NCBI RefSeq assembly: GCF_024679095.1
Contig: NW_026111619.1
Span: forward strand, 185,001 to 249,000
Origin: Eriocheir sinensis
Taxonomy: Eukaryota; Arthropoda; Malacostraca; Decapoda; Varunidae
DNA length: 64,000 nucleotides
Direction: 5' to 3'
The notes under the pieces are model-generated. The model ran no database searches and was not told the origin of the DNA. It saw only the letters and a program-made list of their open reading frames with translations. Below are positions 37,752 to 47,880 of this stretch, in pieces (position 1 is the first letter of the stretch; each line of letters begins with the position of its first letter). The translations under genes were made by a program, and so were the position numbers.

Positions 37752-38866
37752 AGAACATAACATAAGAACATAAGAACGCAGGAGTCTACAAGAGGCCGGT
37801 AGGCCTGTACAAGGCAGCTCCTTTGACCCTAAGCTCCCGTGTATCTAACCCCACCTAATATCGCTGTTCATGAACTTTAGTCTATTTTTTAATGTGACAA
37901 TTGTATTGGCACTCACCACATGACTGCTAAGCCTATTCCACTCATCCACCACCCTGTTAGTAAACCAATTTTTGCCTATGTCCCTGTTGAATCTGAATTT
38001 ATCCAGTTTAAACCCATTACTTCGTGTCCTACCGGTTCTCTTACCAACAAAACCTTATGAATGTCTCCCTTATTAAAGCCCTTCATCCATTTATAAACCT
38101 CGATCATGTCTCCACGTACTCTTCGCCTTTCTAGAGAATGCAAGTTTAACTGTTTGAGTCTTCCCTCGTATGGCAAGTTTTTCAACCCCTGAATCATCTT
38201 AGTCATCCTCCTCTGCACCGATTCTAACATTTTGATATCCATTCTATAGTAAGGTGACCAGAACTGAACCGCATAGTCAAGATGAGGTCTAACTAATGCT
38301 AAATATAGTTTGAGGAAGACTTCGGCGCTTCTGTTGCTTACGCTCCTTGAAATAAATCCCAGTACCCTATTAGCTCGATTTCTAGCTTGAATGCATTGTG
38401 TCCTTGGACGGAGATCAGAGCTCACTAAGACCCCTAAATCCCTCTCGCACCCAGACCTACTTATGAGAGTGTCATTTAAGCAATAGTTATGTGAGGGGTT
38501 GTTCCTACCTACACTCAGAATACTGCACTTCCCTACATTGAACTCCATTTATCCGCCCAGTCATACAATCTGTTGAGTTCACCTTGGAGAATACTAGCGT
38601 CCTGATCCGACTCAATTACTCTACCGATCTTGGTATCATCTGTAAATTTACTAACATCACTACTAATTCCTGTATCTAAGTCATTGATATAAATAATAAA
38701 CAAAAGTGGACCTAATACCGAACCTTGTGGGACCCCACTCGTAACACATCCCCAGTCAGATCTTTTACCATTGATTTGCACTCTTTGCTTCCTATTGCTA
38801 AGCCACGCCGTGACCCAGTTCAAAACTTTACCCTCTACTCCGTGAGCCTGTAATTTAGTGAGAGGC
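37752..38866 (-). mobile_element. LINE-B copy 2, 5'-truncated
   Basis: RT palm piece 38533-38823 (GVPQGSVLGPLLFIIYINDL, KFTDDTKIG with FTDD where FADD is usual) and 37976-38548 (VGKCSILSVGRN, RDLGVLVSSDLRP, RPHLDYAVQFWSPYYRMD). The 3' end carries the TTATGTTC-type repeat (complement at about 37,755-37,775). Frames are separated near 38,540. Near-identical to LINE-B1 over the shared part. Confidence 0.92.
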
Positions 38867-39045
38867 GGTGCAACATGACGACACCTATTACAGCCTCGCT
38901 ACCAGTGCCTGTTTATGTTTTAGCGAAGTCTACCCCAAAGTTGCTCCTACGAGTGCCGTAATCATCCACATTTGGCACCTAAGCCTGTTTTTGCCAGTTA
39001 TATCTGCGTCTCAAACATCCTCTCCTAAAGTACCATAAAGGAAAC
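38867..39045. other. Short unassigned spacer
   Basis: About 180 bp without recognisable features between LINE-B2 and LINE-C4. Confidence 0.5.
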
Positions 39046-39431
39046 CCAAAAAAAAGCTCGCTACTCGCTGCTCCTGTAAAGACTCAGAAGAGGTTTGCGA
39101 AAGAGCAGTTAGTTACGTGTGAAGAGGTGTCCTGATACCTTCCTCTTGAATGAGTTCAAGCCGTAGGCAGGAGGAAATACAGATGAAGGAAGATCGTTCC
39201 AGAAATTACCAGCGTGAGGGATAAAAGAGTGAAGATGCTCGTTAACTCTTGCATAAGGGCTTTGGACAGTGTAGGGATGAGCATGAGTAGAAAGTCGTGT
39301 GCGGGGCCGCATAAAAGGTGGAAGGCATGCAGTTAGCAAGTTCAGAAGAGCAGTGAGCGTGAAAATATCGATAGAAGATAGAAAAGGAGGCAACATGGCG
39401 GCGGAATTTGAGAGGTAGAAGACTATCAGTA
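39046..39431 (-). mobile_element. LINE-C copy 4, 3' fragment
   Basis: Begins with an A-run and GCTCGCTACTCGCTGCTCCT as in the other copies; the - strand encodes RVNEHLHSFIPHAGNFWNDL and the family C-terminus. It ends exactly where LINE-A2 begins. Confidence 0.9.
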
Positions 39432-41105
39432 CAAAGAAAAACAAAGGAAGAACAAACAACAGCAGACCTGCTGGTCCTTACGAGGTTGTTTGTGACAAGC
39501 TACACTAACTATCTAATCAAAGGTGGAAGATGAAGGACAGCAAAGGCGAAGGCTCCTCCCCACCCTCCCATCCCTCCAGCCAAAGCTGGCAGGAAAGAAA
39601 AAAAAACATGCAGCATGGAAAAACTGCATGGAATTTATGTAGGAAAGAGGAAAGAACTACCATTACTGCTACCACTAACCGGGCGATAAAAGCGGACAAG
39701 GACACCAGTATTCGAAAGAATTTAACGTTATTACGACAATGAGTAATATCTTAGTTGCTGGTTGGATACAAAACACTTATCTAATCTATTCTTGAAGGCC
39801 GTAACTGAATCCTTTAAACATTTTAAACACTTCTATTAGATCGCCTCGCATTCTTCGTTTTGATAGGCTGAATAAATTTACTTCTTTAAGCCTTTGTTCA
39901 TATGACAAATTTATCAACCTAGGAATCATCTTTGTTACTCTTCGTTGGACCCGTTCCAACTTTTCTATGTCTTTTCTGTAATAGGGAGACCAAACTGTAC
40001 ACAGTACTCTAGACGGGGTCGAACCAACGAATTATACAGTTTTAATATTACTTTTTCCGATTTATTATTAAAGACTCGTCCGATGAAGCCAACCAATTTG
40101 TTTTCAGTTTTAACTACCTCTGAACAATGCTGACCGGGCTTTAAATCGCTTGATATAGTGATTCCAAGATCCTTTTCTTTACTTACTGCAGAAAGTTGTT
40201 GGCCATTCATTACGTACCGAACGCGATTGTTATTTTTCCGATGTGCAACACTTTACATTTGTCAACGTTAAATTTCATTTGCCATTGATTGGCCCAACGT
40301 GCAAGTCGATCTATATCTGATTGTAAAGCTTCTTCGTCGAGTATCGCAGTTACTTTACTAGCAATTTTTGTGTCATCAGCAAATTTTGATACTTTGCAAG
40401 TGAGCCCATCATCGATATCATTAACATAAATTAAGAAGAGCATGGGGCCAAGCACTGATCCTTGAGGTACGCCGCTTTTGACATCGAGCCAGTTAGATGT
40501 AACACCGTTTATAACTACTCTCTGTTTCCGCTCAGAGAGCCAGTCCGCAAGCCAATTGTGAACGTTACCCGAGATACCGTGCGCCAGTAGTTTGCTGAGC
40601 AATCGTTGGTGGGGGACCTTATCAAATGCCTTTTGAAAATCCAGATATATGATATCTACTGATCTGCTTTCACCGAACACCTCAAAAATATAGTGAACAA
40701 AATCAAGTAAGTTAGTCAAACACGAACGTTTACTACAGAAGCCATGTTGCGAATTATTTATTATATTATTTTCTTCGAAGAATTTCACCATATTGTCGCG
40801 AATGATAGTCTCCATTAACTTACAAACAATAGATGTCAGGCTAATTGGTCGATAGTTTCCTGGATGAGACTTGTCCCCCTTTTTGAAAATTGGTGTGACA
40901 TTTGCAAGTTTCCAATCCGACGGAACTTTTCCAGCTGTTAAAGATTTATTGAATATGATGGAGAGCGGTTTACAAATTTGATGTTTGATTTCTTTTAAGA
41001 CCCTAGGGGTAATTTTGTCTGGACCAGGAGCTTTGCTTACTTTAATCTTTTCAATTGTGCGTAAAATGTCACTTTCTACGATGAGCACGCCACTTAACAT
41101 CTTTT
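39432..41105 (-). mobile_element. LINE-A copy 2, 5'-truncated with long open RT
   Basis: 40210-41100 encodes a 296-residue RT stretch: PGPDKITPRVLKEIK, GDKSHPGNYRPISLTSIVCK, VDIIYLDFQKAFDKVPHQRL, GVPQGSVLGPMLFLIYVNDI, VSKFADDTKIA (FADD). 39965-40210 continues as NGQQLSAVSKEKDLGITISS in another frame. The 3' UTR (39,432-39,760) matches copy 1. Less damaged than copy 1. Confidence 0.93.
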
Positions 41106-42253
41106 CGGTCCTTCTAAATTAAAGCAAATAGGTATTGACGGTCAGGTAAACCAATGGATCGCGAATTGGTTGAGCAACAGACAACAAAGAGTAGTGATTG
41201 ACGGATTTAACTCAGAGTGGGCGCCGGTCACTAGTGGCGTCCCTCAGGGCTCGGTTCTTGGCCCAGTGCTCTTCATTATTTACATCAACGACGTGGATGT
41301 TGGACTCAATAACCGCATTAGTAAATTTGCAGACGACACAAAGATTGGTAACACGGTTCTCACTGACGAAGACAGGCAAAGCCTCCAAGAGGATTTCCAC
41401 AAAATTTCAGCTTGGTCGGATAGATGGGAGATGCCCTTTAACGTAGAGAAGTGCCAGGTCCTTCAAGTTGGAACGAGGAATAAGAAGTTTGATTACGAAA
41501 TGCGCGGCGTTAAACTCAAAAGCGTTCAATGCGTCAAGGACTTGGGGGTCAAAATCGCGTCAAACCTCAAATTCTCACAGCAATGCATCGATGCAGCAAA
41601 TAAAGCGAACAGAATGTTGGGCTTCATTAAAAGAAACTTTTTATTTAAGAATAATGATTTAATACTCCCGCTCTACAACAGTTTAGTCAGACCCCACTTG
41701 GAATATGCGGTACAGTTTTGGTCTCCCCACCATGCAAAGGATATTGCTAAATTAGAAGGTGTTCAGCGTCGGGCAACGAAAATTATCCCTTCCTTGCGCA
41801 ACAAATCCTACGAAGAAAGGCTTTCTACCCTTAACATGTTCTCTCTTGAGAAACGTCGCCTCCGAGGAAAACTGATCGAATGTTTTAAAATACTTAATGG
41901 TTTCACGAATGTAGACAGATCAACATTGTTTATGATCGATGACACTTTGCGCACGAGGAACAATGGCGTAAAACTCAGATGTAGACAAGTAAATTCAGAC
42001 TGCACCAAATTTTTCTTCACCAACGTTGTAGTGCGAGAATGGAATAAGCTCCCATCATCAGTGGTCCAGTGTAACACGATTGACTCCTTCAAAAATAAGC
42101 TCGACCGTCACTTCCTTCAACTTAATATCAACTAGAGTAGAAATGCAACGTTTTGGAGTCTTCTGATTAATGTAAAATCACTTAGGTTTAAGGACAGAAC
42201 ACCAAGTCTGGGCCATGGGGTCTGTGTGGTCTGATTTTCTATGTAAATCTATG

Positions 42254-42262
<9 letters not shown>
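41106..42262 (+). mobile_element. LINE-D, 5'-truncated, open RT C-terminal half
   Basis: 41170-42135 is open for 321 codons: SNRQQRVVIDGF, GVPQGSVLGPVLFIIYINDV, ISKFADDTKIG (FADD), VKDLGVKIASNLKFSQQCID, RPHLEYAVQFWSPHHAKDI, REWNKLPSSVVQC. The 3' UTR ends GTCTGATTTTCTATGTAAAT with a tandem ATGTAAATCT, running into (CT)n. The same end recurs at about 62,685-62,716. Confidence 0.92.
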
Positions 42263-42331
<69 letters not shown>

Positions 42332-42495
42332 TCTCTGTATCTGTCTATCTATCTATCTATCTATCCCATTTTTATTATTGTTTCCTTTTTTTGTGCCCTT
42401 GAGCTGTCTCCTTTGTTGTAAAAAAAAAAAAAAAAAAAAATCCATCTATTTTTTCATGTCTTAAACCTTTAGATTAGTTTGTTTATTATCTTTTT

Positions 42496-42551
<56 letters not shown>
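42263..42551. repeat. (CT)n, (TATC)n, LINE-C 3' stub, A/T homopolymers and (GT)n
   Basis: CT to about 42,330, TATC to 42,365. Then, on +, the LINE-C terminus TGCCCTTGAGCTGTCTCCTT followed by an A-run (42,421-42,440), a T-run at 42,490-42,517 and GT dinucleotides to 42,551. Confidence 0.93.
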
Positions 42552-42859
42552 CGTTTCAATGCTATTTTTCTTTCTTTTTTATTGTTCTTCATTTCTTGCA
42601 AGTCTTTTTTGTTTCCTATTTCTTTTTCTTCTTCCTCTTTGCTGTTGTTGTTGTTCGATGGTCCTCCGTTTTCTTTCTCGATACAAAAAGAGGAGGAGGA
42701 AGGTTAAAGGTTATAGCGAGCCTCTTCCTCCTCCTGCTCCTCCTCCTCTCCTTCTTGAATCGGCCGGGAAGAAAACAAGCGAGTGGGCCGTGAAGGGAGG
42801 AATTTAACAACGACAAAACAATTCCGGTCGACGAGGAAGAGTACAGCTGACGGGAAGGC

Positions 42860-42861
<2 letters not shown>
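42552..42861. other. Unassigned low-complexity spacer, no gene
   Basis: T-rich then GGA-rich sequence; frames are low-complexity. Confidence 0.5.
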
Positions 42862-42925
<64 letters not shown>

Positions 42926-42954
42926 GTTATTATTATTATTATTATTGTTATCAC
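42862..42954 (+). repeat. (ATT)n microsatellite
   Basis: ATT triplets adjoining the A-tail end of LINE-C1. Confidence 0.97.
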
Positions 42955-43072
42955 TTTTTTTTTTTTTTACAGCAAAGGAGACAGCTCAAGGGCACAAAAA
43001 AGTAAACATTAATAAAAAAAAAGCCCGCTACTCGCTGCTCCTAAAAAGAATCCAACGAGGTGGAAAGATAGG

Positions 43073-44627
43073 TCAGTTTCGGGAGGAGAGGTGTCCTGAT
43101 ACCCTCCTCTTGAAAGAGTTCAAGTCGTAGGCAGGAGGAAATACAGATGAAGGAAGATTGTTCCAGAGTTTACCAGCATGAGGGATGAAAGAGTGAAGAT
43201 GCTGGTTAACTCTTGCATAAGGGGTTTGGACAGTATAGGGATGAGCATGAGTAGAAAGTCGAGTGCAGCGGGGCCGCGGGTGGGGGGGAGGCATGCAGTT
43301 AGCAAGTTCAGAAGAGCAGTCAGCGTGGAAATATCGATAGAAGATAGAAAGAGAGGCAACATTGCGGCGGAATTTAAGAGGTAGAAGACTATCAGTATGA
43401 GGAGGAGAGCTGATGAGACGAAGAGCCTTTGCCTCCACTCTGTCCAGAAGAGCTGTGTGAGTTGAGCCCCCCACCACATGAGATGCATACTCCATACGAG
43501 GGCGGACAAGGCCCATGTATATGGACAGCAACTGTGCAGGGGAGAAGAACTGGCGGAGACGGTACAGAACGCCCAGCCTCGAGGAAGCTGATTTAGTAAG
43601 AGATGAGATATGAAGTTTCCAGTTGAGATTTTGAGTTAAGGATAGACCGAGGATGTTTAGTGTTGAGGAAGGTGATAGCTGGGTGTTGTCAAAGAATAGG
43701 GGATAGTTGTTTGGAAGATTGTGTCGAGTGGATAGGTGGAGAAACTGTGTTTTGAGGCGTTGAAGGACAACAGGTTATTCTTGCCGCAATCGGAAATAAT
43801 AGTAAGGTCTGAGGCTGAGCGTTCTGCAGCCTCCAGCCTTGAGTCGTTAAGTTCCTGAAGGGTGGGTCTTCTATTAAAAGAAGTTGAATAATGCAGAGTG
43901 GAATCATCGGCGTAGGAATGGATAGGACAGTTCGTTTTGGAAAGAAGATCATCAATGAACAACAGAAAAGAGTGGGAGATAGGACAGAACCCTGTGGGAC
44001 ACCACTGTTAATAGATTTAGGGGAAGAACAGTGACCGTCTACCACGGCAGAAATAGAACGGTCAGAAAGGAAACTGGAGATAAAGATACAGAGAGAAGGA
44101 TAGAAACCGTAGGAGGGTAGTTTAGAAAGCAAAGATTTGTGCCAGACCCTATCAAAAGCTTTTGATATGTCCAGCGCAATAGCAAAAGTTTCACCGAAAC
44201 GGCTAAGAGAGGATGACCAAGAGTCAGTTAAGAAGGCTAGGAGATCACCAGTAGAACGCCCCTTGCGGAACCCATACTGGCGATCAGATAGAAGGTCAGA
44301 AGTGGAAAGGTGCTTTTGAATCTTCCGGTTAAGGATTGATTCAAAAGCTTTAGATAGACAAGAAAGTAAAGCAATAGGACGGTAGTTTGAGGGATTGGAG
44401 CGGTCACCCTTCTTAGGTACAGGCTGTATGAAGGCATACTTCCAGCAAGAAGGAAAGGTAGATGTTGACAGGCAGAGGCGAAAGAGTTTGACCAGGCAGG
44501 GTGACAGCACGGAGGCACAGTTTTTAAGGACAATAGGAGGCACTCCATCAGGTCCATAAGCCTTCTGAGGATTGAGGCCAGAGAGGGCATAGAAAACATC
44601 ATTTTGAAGAATCTTTATAACAGGCAT
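43073..44627 (-). pseudogene. LINE-C1 reverse transcriptase and C-terminal region, frameshifted
   Basis: 43689-44627: AYGPDGVPPIVLKNCAS, NPSNYRPIALLSCLSKAFES, QYGFRKGRSTGDLL, ALDISKAFDRVWHKSLLS, GVPQGSVLSPTLF. The catalytic box continues in the neighbouring frame (SYADDSTLHY, 43657-43962). The C-terminal piece is 43073-43531. At least two shifts. Confidence 0.9.
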
Positions 44628-45726
44628 AAAGGAGAGGAGGAATATGCCCAGAATCGTCCAGAGTGGAGTTTTTAGAAAAAGTTTGAGAGAAGAGTTCAGC
44701 CTTAGAGATAGATGAGACGGCAGTGTTGCCGTCAGGACTGAGGAGTGGAGGGAAAGATGAAGAAGTGAAGTTGGAGGAGATGTTTTTGGCTAGATGCCAG
44801 AAGTCACGGGAAGAGTTAGAGAAAGCAAGGTTTTGACATTTTCTATTAATGAAAGAATTTTTGGTTAGTCGGAGAATAGATTTGGCACGATTTCGGGCAG
44901 AAATGTAAAGTTCATAATTAGCATTAGTTTGAAGGCTCTGGTATCTTTTGTGAGCTACCTCTCTATCATTGACAGCACGAGAACAAGCGTGATTAAACCA
45001 AGGCTTTTTAGCGTGAGGAGTAGAGAAAGAACGAGGAATGTATGCCTCCATTCCAGAGACAATCACCTCTGTGATGCGCTGAGCACACACACACAGAGGG
45101 AAGCAATAATCATTCCACGGGAAATCGGAAAAGTACATCCTCAGGTCGTCCCACCGAGCTGAAGCAAAATGCCAGAAGCATCGCCTCTTCGGTGGGTCCA
45201 GAGGGTGTACAGGAGCGATAGGACAGGATGCAGAAATAAGATTGTGATCGGAGGAGCCCAACGGAGAGAACAGTTTGACAGAATAAGCAGAAGGGTTTGA
45301 GGTAAGGAAGAGGTCTAGAATGTTGGGCCGATCTCCAAGACGGTCAGGAATACGTGTAGGGTGCTGGACCAACTGCTCTAGGTCGTTGAGGATAGCAAAG
45401 TTGTAGGCTTGTTCACCTGGATGGTCAGTGAAAGAGGATGAAAGCCAAAGCTGGTGGTGAACATTGAAATCTCCTAGGATGGAGATTTCAGCGAAGGGAG
45501 AGTGGGTCAAGATGTGCTCCACTTTAGAATTCAAATAGTCAAAGAATTTTACATAGTTGGTAGAGTTAGGTGAGAGATAAACAGCACAGATGTATTTAGT
45601 AATAGAATGACAGTGAAGTCTTAACCAGATGGTGGAAAATTCAGAAGAGTCAAGGTCGTGGGCACGAGAGCAAGTGATGTCGTTGCGCACGTAGGCGCAA
45701 CATCCAGCTTTGGATATAACTCCCAT
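44599..45726 (-). pseudogene. LINE-C1 endonuclease (APE type), N-terminally truncated
   Basis: 375 codons open. AP-endonuclease motifs: [24 protein letters not shown] and the [11 protein letters not shown] catalytic His/Asp box. The N-terminal Asn and Glu motifs are absent because of truncation. Followed by the linker ([21 protein letters not shown]). It ends at a stop before the RT. Confidence 0.9.
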
Positions 45727-45735
45727 CTACAACTA

Positions 45736-45790
45736 CTACTATTTCCACCTCTACTACAACTACTACTACTACGTCTACCTTTACTACTAT

Positions 45791-45828
<38 letters not shown>

Positions 45829-45955
45829 TTGTTTCTACTAATAAATCAAAGTTGGGAGGAAACACGTTCTTCTGATAGCCTTGTCGTGTATGTGTGATAA
45901 CTTCAATACAATTTCCCTTTTTGATATATACATGTTGGTGCTGTTTTAGTGTTCT

Positions 45956-46049
<94 letters not shown>

Positions 46050-46050
46050 A
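45736..46050. repeat. (CTA)n, short spacer, (CT)n
   Basis: CTA triplets to about 45,838, about 115 bp of unique sequence, then CT dinucleotides about 45,957-46,041 leading into LINE-E. Confidence 0.95.
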
Positions 46051-46137
46051 GTGTTATTAGGTGTACGCCTGGCAACGGAGTCCACGACCTTACTCCCTCC
46101 CCCCCTCGCCCCCGACACCTGACACCTGACCCCTGAC

Positions 46138-47880
46138 ATGGCGCCCACCTCTGCCTCAACCACATCCCCTCACGCCGAAAACACCGAAAATGAGAGCAGC
46201 GAATCGTCTTCCATTCAACCTTCAGTTGACTTCCTGATTCAAAACTTCACAAAAATTCAACTTCAGAGAAAGTGTAGAGAGCTTGAACTATCAAATGTGT
46301 GGGACACGAAAGACAAGCTCGCGGACAAAATAGCAAGAGAACTGACCAACAGAAACCTCCCTCTCCCTATGCCAAACGGTGAAAACCCCGCCTTACTGAA
46401 CATGTCTAATAAACCAACCTCTATGTCTCATGACTACATGGAGGAGAAACTAAATAGCATCATGAGTGATATTGAAAAAAAGGAGAGGGAAATACAACAT
46501 CTCAGTGTAGAGCTAAAAGATATGAACAACATGGTACAGGAACTGTATAAACGTATGACCCTCTCGGAAAGCCTGAGATCAACCGAGGCCACCTTGAACC
46601 TTTTACAACCCTCGGCATCGCCTGGCCCAATCCGGCCCGAGTCTCCGCCTCCTCCATCACAAACCGCTCCGCCCCCCCCACCACCTCCGCCACCCCCTCC
46701 ACCGCCCAGAACAAACGCCACCAAACTAACCGACATAGAAGAACGAGTGAACAGACTAGAGCTGCAGATGAAGGAACTAACTACAAAGGAATGTGGAGAA
46801 AACAACCAGCCCACCGAAAACAGAAAGGAGCAACCCCACGACGCCACCACACTGCTGCTCGGAGATGTCAACCTACAGCTGATTAGGGCCACTGACCTAC
46901 AAAACTGCTCCATTCGCACTCTGCAAGAAGCCAACTTCGACCTGATGAAGTGCTGGGTGCAGGAGAAACTGTCGTGGACACCAACAAATTGTATCGTATA
47001 CTGCGGACTTTTTGATGTAATGGAGAGCACCACCCCCACCACAGCCGTAGACAACCTCGGCGCTCTCATCAGTGAATTAAAGAGCAAAAATGGCTCCATG
47101 GACATATTCGTCAGCCAGCTTGTCCCCAGCATGCAGTCAGACACACTCCAGACTAAAGTAACAGACTTCAACCTTGAACTGGAAAAATGGAGTAAAGACA
47201 ACGGTGTCAGCATCATATCTCCGGCCCCCGCCTTCACCCGGGGCAACGGTGAGATAGATGATTCAAGCTACGCTGCCTATGGAGAACACCAGGGGTCATT
47301 ACTGAACAGAACAGGAGTTGTACGTCTTCTCAAGGAAATGACCAAGCAATGCCCCATGTTTAAGGACTGTGTCAACTGGGACAAGGTTAAATCAAACTCC
47401 CAACACTTTGAAGCCTTGCCACAAGAAAATGACCAGCACCAGACCAGCACCCACCCCTATCCATCCCGAACAAACAACAACGTGGATCTGGACGGCTGGC
47501 AACTGGTAAAACGGAACCCACGACCCCACCCTCCCCCGCACCAGCGTCGACACATGAGAAGCGAGGACCATGGAACCCCCCACCCTACCCCCCGCCGAGA
47601 CGTGAGAGGCGAGACACCTTACCCGTACGCCTACGACAGAGAGGGTCGCACCTTCCTTCCCACGCCTCCTCGACACCTCCACAGTCGCCCCTCTGTAAGC
47701 CAGCCCCGTAAATACCACCACAGTAGGGGCTACGGCGACGGTGAAAGGCACCAAGGCTGCTGGCAATGTGGAGAACTAAACCACCGGGTGGCAACATGCC
47801 GGTTTGACCACAGACTCAAATGTTCAGTGTGCTCTAATTACGGCCACAAAAGTCGACTCTGCAACAAATACACTCGCTAG
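46138..47880 (+). CDS. LINE-E ORF1 protein: SAP-like, coiled coil, polyproline, SGNH-like domain, two CCHC knuckles
   Basis: 580 codons, ATG in good context with an upstream in-frame stop. Residues about 35-75 (IQLQRKCRELELSNVWDTKD...ADKIA) look like a SAP DNA-binding motif. About 100-145 is a coiled coil. About 175-195 is polyproline. About 235-415 resembles the SGNH/esterase domain of CR1/L2 ORF1 proteins, but the nucleophile box reads LLGDV (Val for Ser) and the GxND box reads GLFD. The C-terminus has CWQCGELNHRVATC and CSVCSNYGHKSRLC. Expected to be a nucleic-acid-binding chaperone. It ends with TAG, in frame with ORF2. Confidence 0.88.
   Translation: MAPTSASTTSPHAENTENESSESSSIQPSVDFLIQNFTKIQLQRKCRELELSNVWDTKDKLADKIARELTNRNLPLPMPNGENPALLNMSNKPTSMSHDYMEEKLNSIMSDIEKKEREIQHLSVELKDMNNMVQELYKRMTLSESLRSTEATLNLLQPSASPGPIRPESPPPPSQTAPPPPPPPPPPPPPRTNATKLTDIEERVNRLELQMKELTTKECGENNQPTENRKEQPHDATTLLLGDVNLQLIRATDLQNCSIRTLQEANFDLMKCWVQEKLSWTPTNCIVYCGLFDVMESTTPTTAVDNLGALISELKSKNGSMDIFVSQLVPSMQSDTLQTKVTDFNLELEKWSKDNGVSIISPAPAFTRGNGEIDDSSYAAYGEHQGSLLNRTGVVRLLKEMTKQCPMFKDCVNWDKVKSNSQHFEALPQENDQHQTSTHPYPSRTNNNVDLDGWQLVKRNPRPHPPPHQRRHMRSEDHGTPHPTPRRDVRGETPYPYAYDREGRTFLPTPPRHLHSRPSVSQPRKYHHSRGYGDGERHQGCWQCGELNHRVATCRFDHRLKCSVCSNYGHKSRLCNKYTR

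Larger units (their letters stand above)
42955..45735 (-). mobile_element. LINE-C copy 1, longest copy, endonuclease plus RT
   Basis: A-tail (T-run on +) at 42,955-42,969 marks the 3' end, followed by the family terminus GCAAAGGAGACAGCTCAAGG. The coding part runs right to left through C-terminal tail, RT and endonuclease. It is cut at about 45,735 beside a CTA microsatellite, so ORF1 and the start of the endonuclease are missing. Confidence 0.93.

Noticed and set aside
46434..47246. 270-codon - strand frame
   Set aside because: Antisense of LINE-E ORF1; Gly run mirrors the polyproline segment.
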